Source of the DNA: Oscillospiraceae bacterium
GTDB lineage: Bacteria > Bacillota > Clostridia > Oscillospirales > Ruminococcaceae
Direction of reading: 5' to 3'
NCBI GenBank assembly: GCA_900768705.1
Contig: CAAGEB010000182.1
Span: 1-15,940 of the forward strand
Length of the DNA stretch: 15,940 bases
Positions within the stretch are counted from its first letter, which is position 1. Every line of letters starts with the position of its first letter. This document shows, in pieces, positions 1-5,632 of the stretch. The position numbers and the translations under genes were made by a program. The notes beneath the pieces are model-generated. The model searched no databases. It saw nothing but the letters and a program-made list of their open reading frames with translations, and was not told where the DNA came from.

Positions 1-8
1 CGCCCTGT

Positions 9-56
9 TTCGGGGGCTTCGCCCCCGAACCCCCTAACAAAGAGTAAGTCTGTTTA
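9..56. repeat. Hairpin-plus-tail repeat R1, copy 1
   Basis: A 9-bp perfect stem (TTCGGGGGC, loop TTC, GCCCCCGAA; 9-29) is followed by a tail of the form CCCCCnnACAAAG...AGTCTGTTTA (30-56). The same architecture recurs at 73-120 and 15569-15614. No T-run follows the stem, so it is not an ordinary intrinsic terminator. Its function is unknown; it looks like an intergenic repeat family of this genome. Confidence 0.7.
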
Positions 57-72
57 CGCCTCTTGCCCGCTT

Positions 73-120
73 GTGGGGGCTGCACCTCCACGCCCCCTTA
101 CAAAAGAGGGTTAGTCTGTA
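73..120. repeat. Hairpin-plus-tail repeat R1, copy 2 (diverged)
   Basis: GTGGGGG (73-79) pairs with CCTCCAC (85-91) with one mismatch. It is followed by a CCCCC-TTACAAAAG-...-AGTCTGTA tail (93-120). The tail matches copies 1 and 3 although the hairpin arms differ in sequence, so both the order and the ability to fold are kept. Confidence 0.55.
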
Positions 121-166
121 AGTTAAGCCCTGCCAAACCGTCAAATAATCTTATCCTCTGCACAAA

Positions 167-193
167 CCAAAATTGGCTTTTCGCTTCCTTTTG
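167..193. repeat. 27-bp direct repeat R2, left copy
   Basis: Positions 167-193 match 15689-15715 at 26 of 27 bases (core AATTGGCTTTTCGCTTCC). In the right copy the last 12 bases form one arm of a perfect hairpin. In this copy the second arm is missing and is replaced by unrelated sequence, so this looks like a truncated copy. Confidence 0.75.
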
Positions 194-301
194 CCCGAGT
201 GCCTCTGGGGAAGGGGGGAAATGGTGTTTTTAGATTAAGAAGATAGTGAGCATAGATAGCTAACCTTTAAAAGAATTAGATCGTGTTTTAACGACATCCT
301 G

Positions 302-331
302 TCTCCCGTCCTTTGGGCGGGAGATTTTTTT
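302..331 (+). terminator. Intrinsic (rho-independent) terminator
   Basis: TCTCCCGTCC (302-311) pairs with GGGCGGGAGA (315-324) across a TTT loop. This gives a 10-bp stem with one G-U pair, followed directly by seven T (325-331). The T-run fixes the direction as plus. No gene is visible upstream in the window, so it either ends a transcript entering from the left or a non-coding transcript within 1-300. It insulates spoIIIA from upstream read-through. Confidence 0.9.
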
Positions 332-332
332 G

Positions 333-360
333 TTCTATTTTCCGGCTTTGCGCATATCAT
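333..360 (+). promoter_or_regulatory. Possible sigma-E-type promoter of spoIIIA
   Basis: CATATCAT (353-360) resembles the sigma-E -10 consensus CATACAnT. TTCTATT (333-339) matches the -35 consensus at 5 of 7 positions, with a 13-base spacer. In B. subtilis the spoIIIA operon is transcribed by mother-cell sigma-E, and this site lies between a terminator and the first gene, where a promoter is expected. The match is imperfect and the position is the main argument. Confidence 0.35.
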
Positions 361-398
361 TTCATTGACAAGAGGAAAAGAAAACGGGGGTTGTTAAA

Positions 399-1244
399 AT
401 GACTATATCGAAAAGCGTTTCACTGAAAACCATAGACAAGATACACATTTCTATGCCTTTTTCCCGCATTGCGGAAATACGGCTGCGGGCGGGACGCAGT
501 GCGGTTTTAACGGACATCTGCGGAAATATGGAGGTATGCTCCCCGCCATTCACCGGCGGAGAAATCGCCGATGTATTCAACGAAATTTGCGGCTATTCCC
601 TGTACAGCCACCAGAGTGAAATCGCCGAAGGATATGTTACCCTGCAGGGCGGTCACCGTGTGGGAATATGCGGCACGGCGGTTTACAAGGACGGGAAAAT
701 CGATTTCATTAAGGATATTTCCGGGCTGAATATCCGTATCGCCCATGAAATACCCGGCTGTGCCGAAAAACTGTACAAGCAGGTGTTTTCGGAGGGTCTG
801 ACATCGCTGTTGATTGTGGGAAAGCCCCTTTCCGGCAAAACCACCCTGCTTAGGGATCTGGCAAGGCTTCTGTCGGTAAAGCACCGGGTATGTATTATAG
901 ACAGCAGAAACGAGATTTCCGCCTGCTGCCGTGGAACACCCGGCTTTGACATAGGTCTGAATACCGATGTACTGTGCGGCTTCGGAAAAGCAGAGGGCAT
1001 TATGACCGCTCTGCGCACTTTAAGTCCCGAAATAATTATCTGCGATGAAATAGGAGACGACGGCGATGTTTTCCGCCAATGCTCCTACTGCGGAGTGAAA
1101 ATAACCGCTTCCGCACATTCGGGAAGCCTTGAGGAGCTTCACCGACGGTTTGACGAAAGAATATTGTCTTGCTTTGAACAGACCGTGCTGCTCGGTGACG
1201 GCTGCGGGATAACAGCGGATAATCAGCGGGGGTGTGGGATGTGA
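399..1244 (+). CDS. spoIIIAA: Stage III sporulation protein AA (ATPase)
   Basis: This is the cytoplasmic ATPase of the SpoIIIA-SpoIIQ channel (the feeding tube) linking mother cell and forespore. It is related to type II/IV secretion ATPases. The 281-residue product has the family-typical GGHRVGICG segment (about residues 84-92), a Walker A motif GKPLSGKT (141-148), a Walker B-like IIICDE ending at residues 216-217, and a His-containing AHSGS segment after it. It is slightly shorter than the roughly 307-residue B. subtilis protein. The ATG start follows a G-rich site (cggggg) by 8 bases. It is the first gene of the eight-gene operon, and its end overlaps spoIIIAB, which implies translational coupling. 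The identification is secure from motifs plus operon context. Confidence 0.96.
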   Translation: MTISKSVSLKTIDKIHISMPFSRIAEIRLRAGRSAVLTDICGNMEVCSPPFTGGEIADVFNEICGYSLYSHQSEIAEGYVTLQGGHRVGICGTAVYKDGKIDFIKDISGLNIRIAHEIPGCAEKLYKQVFSEGLTSLLIVGKPLSGKTTLLRDLARLLSVKHRVCIIDSRNEISACCRGTPGFDIGLNTDVLCGFGKAEGIMTALRTLSPEIIICDEIGDDGDVFRQCSYCGVKITASAHSGSLEELHRRFDERILSCFEQTVLLGDGCGITADNQRGCGM

Positions 1245-1714
1245 AAACAGCCGCTGCACTGATTGCACTTGCTGTCTGCGCCCTTGTTGGGGTTCGGAAA
1301 AGCTGTGCGCTGAAAAAACGAGTGGATTTTCTCAATGAAATACTTCTCATGCTCAAAAACTTTTCTGCCGAAATACGCTTTCGGGGTCTGACGGTGGACG
1401 AGCTTATTTCGGCGGAAAAGGGGAGGTTTGCGCAGCTTGTTATGAACTGCCGGCAGGGCGGCGACATAAAATCGGCGTGGGAAAAGGCATGTCTCAATCT
1501 GCCGGGAAATAACGAGGAAACCTCTCTGCTCTGCGAGCTGGGCAGAGTGCTGGGAACTTCCGACAGAGAGGGTATGATAGATATTATCGCACTCTACACC
1601 GAGAAAATTTCCGCATTGTATTCAAGGGCGGAAGCCGATTATGCAAAGCAGGGCAAAGCGTTTGTGAAAATCGGAGTACTCTGCGGAATCGGTTTGGCGG
1701 TGCTGATAATCTGA
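1232..1714 (+). CDS. spoIIIAB: Stage III sporulation protein AB
   Basis: The product is a small membrane-anchored component of the SpoIIIA complex, 160 residues long. It has a hydrophobic segment near the N-terminus (about residues 5-20), a long helical soluble middle rich in Leu and Glu, and a second hydrophobic segment at the extreme C-terminus (IGVLCGIGLAVLII). This is the usual SpoIIIAB/GspF-like plan. The start is a GTG either at 1232 (MWDVK..., a 13-bp overlap with spoIIIAA) or at 1241 (a GTGA overlap with the spoIIIAA stop, with GGGGGTG six bases upstream). I kept 1232 because other family members often begin Met-Trp, but 1241 has the better ribosome-binding site. Function is assigned from family and operon position. 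Confidence 0.92.
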   Translation: MWDVKTAAALIALAVCALVGVRKSCALKKRVDFLNEILLMLKNFSAEIRFRGLTVDELISAEKGRFAQLVMNCRQGGDIKSAWEKACLNLPGNNEETSLLCELGRVLGTSDREGMIDIIALYTEKISALYSRAEADYAKQGKAFVKIGVLCGIGLAVLII

Positions 1715-1722
1715 GGGGCAAT

Positions 1723-1914
1723 ATGGAACTGGACTTGCTGTTTAAAATAGCCGCAGTGGGTATAATTGTGGCTGCGCTTAATCTGTTTCTCAAGAAAACC
1801 GACCATGACGAGCAGGCGGTTATGCTGACGGTGGCAGGGCTTATCATAGTATTGATGATGCTTATACCGGAAATATCCGACCTGTTCCGCACGATTAAGA
1901 ATTTATTTATGTAA
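1723..1914 (+). CDS. spoIIIAC: Stage III sporulation protein AC
   Basis: This 63-residue integral membrane protein consists of two hydrophobic segments (about residues 7-23 and 32-47) around a charged KKTDHDEQ turn. That is characteristic of SpoIIIAC, which is usually about 65-68 residues. SpoIIIAC and SpoIIIAD are thought to form part of the membrane export gate of the feeding tube and have been compared with FliQ-type secretion proteins. A GAGGGGC ribosome-binding site lies just before the ATG, 8 bp after spoIIIAB. Its TAA stop directly abuts the ATG of spoIIIAD. Confidence 0.95.
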   Translation: MELDLLFKIAAVGIIVAALNLFLKKTDHDEQAVMLTVAGLIIVLMMLIPEISDLFRTIKNLFM

Positions 1915-2307
1915 ATGGATATTGCAGTATTTTGCGGATTTGGAATATTGGCGGCGGCGCTGTGTATGATTGTCGGACGGATAAAGCCCGACAGTGCGCT
2001 GGGAATACGGCTTGCGGCGGGAATTGTTCTGCTGGGAGCCGTGATTGCAATGCTTGCTCCCTCGGTAAAAAACCTTTCCGCTCTTGCGGCTTCGGCGGAA
2101 ATCAATTCCGACTATGCGGCGATAATGTTCAAGACTTTGGCGGTTTGCTATATTACGACCCTTAGTGCGGATTGCGCAAGGGACGCAGGTGAAAACAGCA
2201 TTGCGGCAAAGCTGGAGCTGGGCGGCAGGGCGGCGGTGGCGGCATTGGCAATGCCTGTTTTCACCTCGCTGGCAGAGGTTGTTGCAAAGCTGATAAACGG
2301 CGGATAA
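1915..2307 (+). CDS. spoIIIAD: Stage III sporulation protein AD
   Basis: The 130-residue polytopic membrane protein matches the usual SpoIIIAD length (about 130). Hydrophobic stretches occur at roughly residues 2-18, 24-45, 75-85 and 95-115, with a conserved-looking EINSDYAAIMFKTLAVCYI region in the middle. It is a predicted component of the export apparatus in the outer forespore (mother-cell) membrane. The ATG comes immediately after the spoIIIAC TAA with no spacer and no good Shine-Dalgarno. Expression therefore probably depends on reinitiation by ribosomes finishing spoIIIAC, which would keep the two small subunits stoichiometric. Confidence 0.94.
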   Translation: MDIAVFCGFGILAAALCMIVGRIKPDSALGIRLAAGIVLLGAVIAMLAPSVKNLSALAASAEINSDYAAIMFKTLAVCYITTLSADCARDAGENSIAAKLELGGRAAVAALAMPVFTSLAEVVAKLINGG

Positions 2308-2317
2308 GGAAATTGCT

Positions 2318-3412
2318 ATGAGGAAGTTTATCATCGGTCTGATAATGCTGATTTTGTCTGCGGTACTGTCATTGGCGGTATTCGCCGACACGGAGGACGC
2401 TGCGGAATATGCAGGGCGTCAGGTGGCAGAGGCGGTGCCGGAAGACGCCCGTGAAATTATGGATGAAAAAGGAATTACTCCCGAGAACGGTGCGTTGGGG
2501 CTGACCTTTGAGGGTGTGCTTTCGGATCTGCTGAACCTGTTTAAAGATCGTGCGGAAAAGCCGTTGAAACTGCTTTGCGCATTGTGCGGAACGGTTCTGA
2601 TGTGTGCGCTGGCGGAGAGTATGAACGAAAACGGCAGCGGCGTGTTTTCGGCTGTGGGAGTGCTTTGCGGGGCGGGAATAGTGGCGGCTGCCATGTACGA
2701 TATACTTAACGAAGCTCTGGGAGTTTTAAGCAGCGGAGCAAATTTCACGCTGATTTTTATTCCTACCTTTGCGGCACTTTCGGCGGCACTGGGGCATATT
2801 ACGGCGGCGGGGGCGATAAACAGTGCGGTGATTGCCGCAACCCAGCTTTTTTCGCAGCTATGCGCCAACTTTCTGGCACCCATGTGCGGGGCGATAGTGG
2901 GTCTGTCGGCGGCGGGAGCGGTTTGCCCGAAGCTGAAAACGGACAAGCTGGGCGCAATGGCATCAAAGTTCGTTGTGTGGGGGCTGACGCTGATTATGAC
3001 GGTGTTTATGAGCATACTGTCGGTTCAGACACTTGTGGCGAACGCTTCCGACAATACCGCCATAAAAACGGCGAAATTCATGGTGTCCCAAGGGGTTCCG
3101 ATTGTGGGCGGTACAATTTCCGACGCAGTGAATACGCTGTCCGGGGGATTGTCCATAGCAAAGGGCAGCATAGGCGCATACGGGATTATTGCGGCGGCGG
3201 TGATAGTAATTCCTCCGATTATCGGGATAGTATGTTATAAATTAGCCCTTGGCTGCGCTCAGGGATTGGCGGAAATGTTCGGGCTGAAGGAGATAGCAGG
3301 GCTGTTCAAGGGCTGCGGCGGAGTGATGAATATTATTCTGGCGGTTACGGCGGGAATGCTGGTGCTGAACACGGTGGCGGCGCTTATGCTGGCAGCCTGC
3401 TGCGGTACATAG
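2318..3412 (+). CDS. spoIIIAE: Stage III sporulation protein AE
   Basis: This large polytopic membrane subunit of the SpoIIIA channel has 364 residues, against roughly 400 in Bacillus. It starts with a clear signal peptide (hydrophobic residues 4-21, AVFA then Asp as a likely cleavage site). An acidic extracytoplasmic region (about 25-75) follows, then about six or seven membrane segments. A GVPIVGGTISDAVNTLSGG stretch (about residues 250-270) is typical of the family. It is thought to be the core of the export gate, with resemblance to flagellar/type III gate proteins. An AAGGAAA ribosome-binding site precedes the ATG, 10 bp after spoIIIAD. Confidence 0.95.
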   Translation: MRKFIIGLIMLILSAVLSLAVFADTEDAAEYAGRQVAEAVPEDAREIMDEKGITPENGALGLTFEGVLSDLLNLFKDRAEKPLKLLCALCGTVLMCALAESMNENGSGVFSAVGVLCGAGIVAAAMYDILNEALGVLSSGANFTLIFIPTFAALSAALGHITAAGAINSAVIAATQLFSQLCANFLAPMCGAIVGLSAAGAVCPKLKTDKLGAMASKFVVWGLTLIMTVFMSILSVQTLVANASDNTAIKTAKFMVSQGVPIVGGTISDAVNTLSGGLSIAKGSIGAYGIIAAAVIVIPPIIGIVCYKLALGCAQGLAEMFGLKEIAGLFKGCGGVMNIILAVTAGMLVLNTVAALMLAACCGT

Positions 3413-3441
3413 CCATATTCCGTCATAAGGGAGGGATTGTC

Positions 3442-3900
3442 TTGCAGTTTGTCACAACGGTATGTATTGCGGCGGTATGTGCGGCTTTGTACCGTATGCT
3501 GGTTCCGGAAAACAAGTTTGAAAAGCAGATTTCCCTGCTGGTGGTGTGCGTGTTTCTGCTGACGGGAATATCGGCGGTGAGCAATGCGGAAATCAGCTTT
3601 GATACCGAAGAATACGGCGTTGAGGAAAGCGAAGATTTTATCCGTTTTTCCGAGGATATAAACGCTTCTCTGCGAAAGAAAATCTGCGATGAAATGTCGG
3701 AAAAGGCAGAAAAGCTGCTGAATGAAAAGGGGTATTTTCCGGAGCAGATAAGGATTATCGTTAATATTTCCGGTTTGTACGGCATAGAAATAACACAGGT
3801 ACAGCTCGTTTTCGGCAAGGAGGAATTATCCGCCGGTGAAGCGGCGGAATATCTGGAATCGGAGCTGGGCGTGCCCGTAAGCTATACGGCGGAGGAGTAA
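3442..3900 (+). CDS. spoIIIAF: Stage III sporulation protein AF
   Basis: The 152-residue protein has two N-terminal membrane segments (about residues 3-17 and 30-45) and a soluble C-terminal domain of roughly 100 residues. SpoIIIAF C-terminal domains adopt a ring-building-motif fold related to secretion-system ring proteins. It is shorter than the Bacillus protein (about 206 residues). The start is TTG at 3442. It is supported by an excellent Shine-Dalgarno AAGGGAGGG (3427-3435) at six-base spacing and by the natural N-terminus of the first membrane helix; no ATG is better placed. A rare start codon with a strong ribosome-binding site suggests tuned translation. Confidence 0.92.
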   Translation: MQFVTTVCIAAVCAALYRMLVPENKFEKQISLLVVCVFLLTGISAVSNAEISFDTEEYGVEESEDFIRFSEDINASLRKKICDEMSEKAEKLLNEKGYFPEQIRIIVNISGLYGIEITQVQLVFGKEELSAGEAAEYLESELGVPVSYTAEE

Positions 3901-3904
3901 AAAA

Positions 3905-4423
3905 ATGGGAATGTGGATAAGTCGGGCAAAGCAGTTCCTGCTGGGTGACAAAGGCAGGAAGCTGATTATCGGCGGAGCAGTGGCGGCGATGATACTGCTG
4001 CTTCTCAGCACGGTTTCCTGCGGCGGAAGCTCCGGTTCCTCCACGAACCGCCATGAAAGCGCGGAACAGATTGAGGAAAAACTGGAAAATCGTCTTGCGG
4101 AGCTGATTTCCTGTATTGACGGTGTGTCCGATGTAAAAGTGATGATAACTCTTGATGTTTCCTCTCAAACCGTGTACGAAAAAGACGAGAGCAGTTCTCA
4201 CAGCCTTTCGGAGAACGGGGCTTCGGGCAGCAGTACTCAGACAGAGGTGGTGCTGGCAGGCAGCGGCAAAGAACCGGTGGAGGTGGGAACAATCCAGCCG
4301 GAGGTAAGGGGGGTGGCTATTGTATGCGGCGGAGCGTCCGACCCGGTTATCAGGGAAAAGGTGGCGAACATTGCCGCAAAGGCACTTAATATCGGAATGT
4401 CAAGGGTTTATGTTACAGATTAG
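3905..4423 (+). CDS. spoIIIAG: Stage III sporulation protein AG
   Basis: SpoIIIAG forms a large ring in the space between mother-cell and forespore membranes as part of the SpoIIIA-SpoIIQ conduit. The 172-residue product has a short cytoplasmic N-terminus, one membrane segment (about residues 20-36), and a Ser/Gly-rich linker. The ring-building domain begins near the ISCIDGVSDVKVMITLD segment, a family signature. A Ser-rich loop (about residues 95-115) corresponds to the region that forms an extended beta-triangle in the Bacillus protein. It is shorter than Bacillus SpoIIIAG (about 229). The helix ends in STVSCGG, a partial lipobox-like cysteine. GGAGGAG precedes the ATG; a second in-frame ATG lies at 3911. 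Confidence 0.95.
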   Translation: MGMWISRAKQFLLGDKGRKLIIGGAVAAMILLLLSTVSCGGSSGSSTNRHESAEQIEEKLENRLAELISCIDGVSDVKVMITLDVSSQTVYEKDESSSHSLSENGASGSSTQTEVVLAGSGKEPVEVGTIQPEVRGVAIVCGGASDPVIREKVANIAAKALNIGMSRVYVTD

Positions 4424-4440
4424 CTGATGAGGTGAAACGA

Positions 4441-4983
4441 ATGAAAAGACTGAATGTGATTATCGGGAAAAAGCAGATTGTGATAGCTTCGCTGACGGTG
4501 CTGCTGGGAGCGGCGGTGGCGGTGAATTTTATCATTGCGGGCAATAAAAAGCAGGTAGCTTCGGAGCAGGTGGGGGCAAATTACGGCGATACGGCGTATG
4601 TTTCCGGCACGGTAAAGGACGCTTCGGAAAACACCGACGCCTATTTTGCCAGAGCAAGGCTGGAAAAGCAGCAGAGCCGTGACGAGGCGGCAGAGGTGCT
4701 TGCGAGTATGTACGGCGGTGGAGACATCACCTCCGATGAAAAGGGAGTTGTGGAGCAGAACGCCAAAAAGCTCTCCGGAAGAGTGGAGAGCGAAAATGCG
4801 GTGGAAACGGTGATCAAGGCGCAGGGCTTTGAGGACGCACTGTGCTATCTTTCCGATGACGGAGCGAATATAATTGTCAAAACCGATGGTTTGGACGCAG
4901 CGGGTGCGGCAAAAATCAAGTCTGCGCTGCTGTCGGAGGTGGAAGTGGCAGCGGACAAAATCACCATTGTGGAGATACACTGA
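4441..4983 (+). CDS. spoIIIAH: Stage III sporulation protein AH
   Basis: SpoIIIAH is the mother-cell membrane protein whose extracellular domain binds forespore SpoIIQ, forming the channel between the two cells; it belongs to the YscJ/FliF ring family. The 180-residue product has one membrane segment (about residues 11-33), a charged coiled-coil-like linker with many Glu, Arg and Gln residues, and a C-terminal ring-building domain of about 90 residues. I place the start at ATG 4441 rather than the in-frame GTG at 4432, because GAGGTGA (4429-4435) sits at ideal spacing for 4441 and overlaps 4432. It is the last gene of the operon. No T-run terminator follows it directly; the first is near 5257. 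Confidence 0.95.
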   Translation: MKRLNVIIGKKQIVIASLTVLLGAAVAVNFIIAGNKKQVASEQVGANYGDTAYVSGTVKDASENTDAYFARARLEKQQSRDEAAEVLASMYGGGDITSDEKGVVEQNAKKLSGRVESENAVETVIKAQGFEDALCYLSDDGANIIVKTDGLDAAGAAKIKSALLSEVEVAADKITIVEIH

Positions 4984-5030
4984 AAAAAGAGCTTTGGGAT
5001 TCGGGGGCGGCGTAACGCCTGTTGCCCTTT

Positions 5031-5086
5031 GTTGCACGATGTTCGCCCGAGCGCAGCGCAACGCTTCGCATTAAAGGCGGTCACAC
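5031..5086. repeat. Nested palindromic repeat R3, copy A
   Basis: This segment, 47 bp after spoIIIAH, matches 15745-15810. Shared blocks are CACGATGTT and CGCCCGAGCGCAGC, then an ACGCT-CGCA-TAAAGGCGG-CACAC series. It can fold with an inner stem (GCG-AGCG with CGCT-CGC) inside an outer CGCC/GGCG stem. The outer stem is weaker than in copy B, and a 12-base block present in B is missing. Together the two copies show a structured intergenic repeat; function unknown. Confidence 0.7.
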
Positions 5087-5134
5087 AGGTTAGTGGCGGC
5101 AAAGAACAGGATTTATCCTAATGAATATTGAAAA

Positions 5135-5248
5135 TTGAATAGTGAATAAATGTGGAGTGTCCTTCGTACACCGGTTTGAAACAGTGCGTTATTATCATAT
5201 TCTTCAAAACAATCGGCGAAGCCGATACATTTGTTATTCATTATTCAA
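5135..5248. repeat. 114-bp inverted-repeat element, MITE-like
   Basis: TTGAATAGTGAATAA (5135-5149) and TTATTCATTATTCAA (5234-5248) are inverted copies with one mismatch. ATGT/ACAT just inside each arm extends the match after a three-base gap. The interior holds a perfect hairpin ATCGGC-GAA-GCCGAT (5212-5226) and no coding potential. Terminal inverted repeats around a short non-coding core are what a miniature inverted-repeat element looks like. I see no convincing target-site duplication and no transposase, so mobility is only inferred. Confidence 0.55.
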
Positions 5249-5256
5249 CAAGCAGT

Positions 5257-5293
5257 GCAGGGAGCATTTTTACGCTCCCTGCTTTCTTTATTT
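5257..5293. terminator. Convergent hairpin terminator between spoIIIA and spoVM
   Basis: GCAGGGAGC (5257-5265) and GCTCCCTGC (5274-5282) form a perfect 9-bp stem with an 8-base loop. On the plus strand a T-rich tract TTTCTTTATTT (5283-5293) follows, so it can end the spoIIIA transcript. For the minus strand it begins five bases after the spoVM stop codon, the usual place for a terminator, but the downstream U-tract there is poor (ACTGCTTGTT). It probably serves both converging transcripts, more strongly on plus. Confidence 0.75.
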
Positions 5294-5359
5294 AACTCTG
5301 AACATCATTTTCAGCAGACCTTTCAGCATTCTGGGGCTTCTTACAACAACAACTTTCAT
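5288..5359 (-). CDS. spoVM: Stage V sporulation protein SpoVM (23 aa)
   Basis: SpoVM is a tiny amphipathic-helix peptide that sits on the mother-cell side of the forespore membrane. It recognises membrane curvature and anchors SpoIVA, the coat basement layer. This 23-residue frame begins MKVVVVRSPRMLKGLLK. It shares with Bacillus SpoVM (26 residues) the MK start, four mostly hydrophobic residues, a basic residue, the proline at position 9, a basic-hydrophobic-Leu-x-Gly run and an amphipathic basic C-terminal half. GAGGT (5370-5366), overlapping the stop codon of the upstream small gene, lies six bases before the ATG, and a hairpin follows the stop. The gene is too short for routine gene finders. 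Its position beside spoIIIA supports the call. Confidence 0.87.
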   Translation of the reverse strand: MKVVVVRSPRMLKGLLKMMFRVK

Positions 5360-5368
5360 ACGGATACC

Positions 5369-5533
5369 TCACAGTTTCAGCAGAAAAATTCCTGCGGCAA
5401 TCAGCAATGCCGCAATGATGAAAAGTATGTTCTGCCGGAGAAAACAAACCAGAAAAATTATTCCGAGCAATATTGCCGCGGCGGCAAGCACGGTTCCTAT
5501 TTTTTTACCTGCCGGCGGTCTCCCGCATCTCAT
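5369..5533 (-). CDS. Small hydrophobic protein upstream of spoVM (54 aa)
   Basis: I do not recognise this protein. The frame begins MRCGRPPAGKKIGTV, then shows two hydrophobic segments (about residues 14-32 and 36-52) separated by an Arg-Gln-Asn turn. It is a small two-helix membrane protein with a basic, probably cytoplasmic, N-terminus. Evidence that it is real: a very good Shine-Dalgarno (GGGAGGTGA, five bases before the ATG), an uninterrupted frame, a coherent hydrophobicity pattern, and a 9-bp gap to spoVM whose ribosome-binding site overlaps this stop codon. The two are therefore probably co-transcribed and translationally coupled. A sporulation or forespore-membrane role is inference from linkage only. 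No recognisable promoter was found upstream. Confidence 0.75.
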   Translation of the reverse strand: MRCGRPPAGKKIGTVLAAAAILLGIIFLVCFLRQNILFIIAALLIAAGIFLLKL

Positions 5534-5603
5534 CCTCTTCACCTCCCTTTTGGTGAAGTATATTCACTTTAGGCGGATTTGGTTACTTTTTTGAAAAAAG
5601 GGC

Positions 5604-5632
5604 TTGTTTATTGAAAAGAAGTGTGATATAAT
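5604..5632 (+). promoter_or_regulatory. Sigma-A-type promoter of the asp23-recN operon
   Basis: TTGTTT (5604-5609) and TATAAT (5627-5632) are separated by exactly 17 bases. A TG one base upstream of the -10 makes it an extended -10. Transcription should start near 5639-5640, leaving a leader of about 80 nt. The leader contains a small hairpin (about 5673-5693, ACCGC with GCGGT) before the AAGGGAG ribosome-binding site of the asp23-family gene. This is the only strong vegetative promoter I see, and no comparable spacer occurs again before 15529, so it may drive all twelve genes. Confidence 0.8.

Larger units (their letters stand above)
1..398. other. Non-coding spacer with dispersed repeats
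   Basis: I see no credible coding region in this stretch; the short open frames lack ribosome-binding sites and recognisable products. It holds two copies of a hairpin-plus-tail repeat (9-56 and 73-120), one copy of a 27-bp repeat also found near the right edge (167-193), a strong plus-strand terminator (302-331) and a weak sigma-E-like promoter before spoIIIAA. Positions 194-301 contain nothing I can name. A short GCCCGAGTGC at 193-202 resembles the GCCCGAGCGC core of another repeat in this window, so it may be a remnant of that element. Confidence 0.7.

Noticed and set aside
9..29. GGGGGC-TTC-GCCCCC hairpin as a terminator
   Set aside because: The stem is strong but C-rich sequence, not a T-run, follows on plus. 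The minus side also lacks a U-tract. Better explained as part of the R1 repeat.
5553..5567. GTGAA-GTATA-TTCAC inverted repeat upstream of the small minus-strand gene, as an operator
   Set aside because: Five-base arms are too short to stand out by themselves, and I know no regulator that fits. Its position between the divergent genes is the only hint.
5142..5594. Plus-strand 150-codon open frame in the spacer before the asp23-family gene
   Set aside because: It runs across the inverted-repeat element and terminator and is antisense to the spoVM pair. It has no ribosome-binding site and its translation looks random (rich in Ile, Ser, His and Arg).
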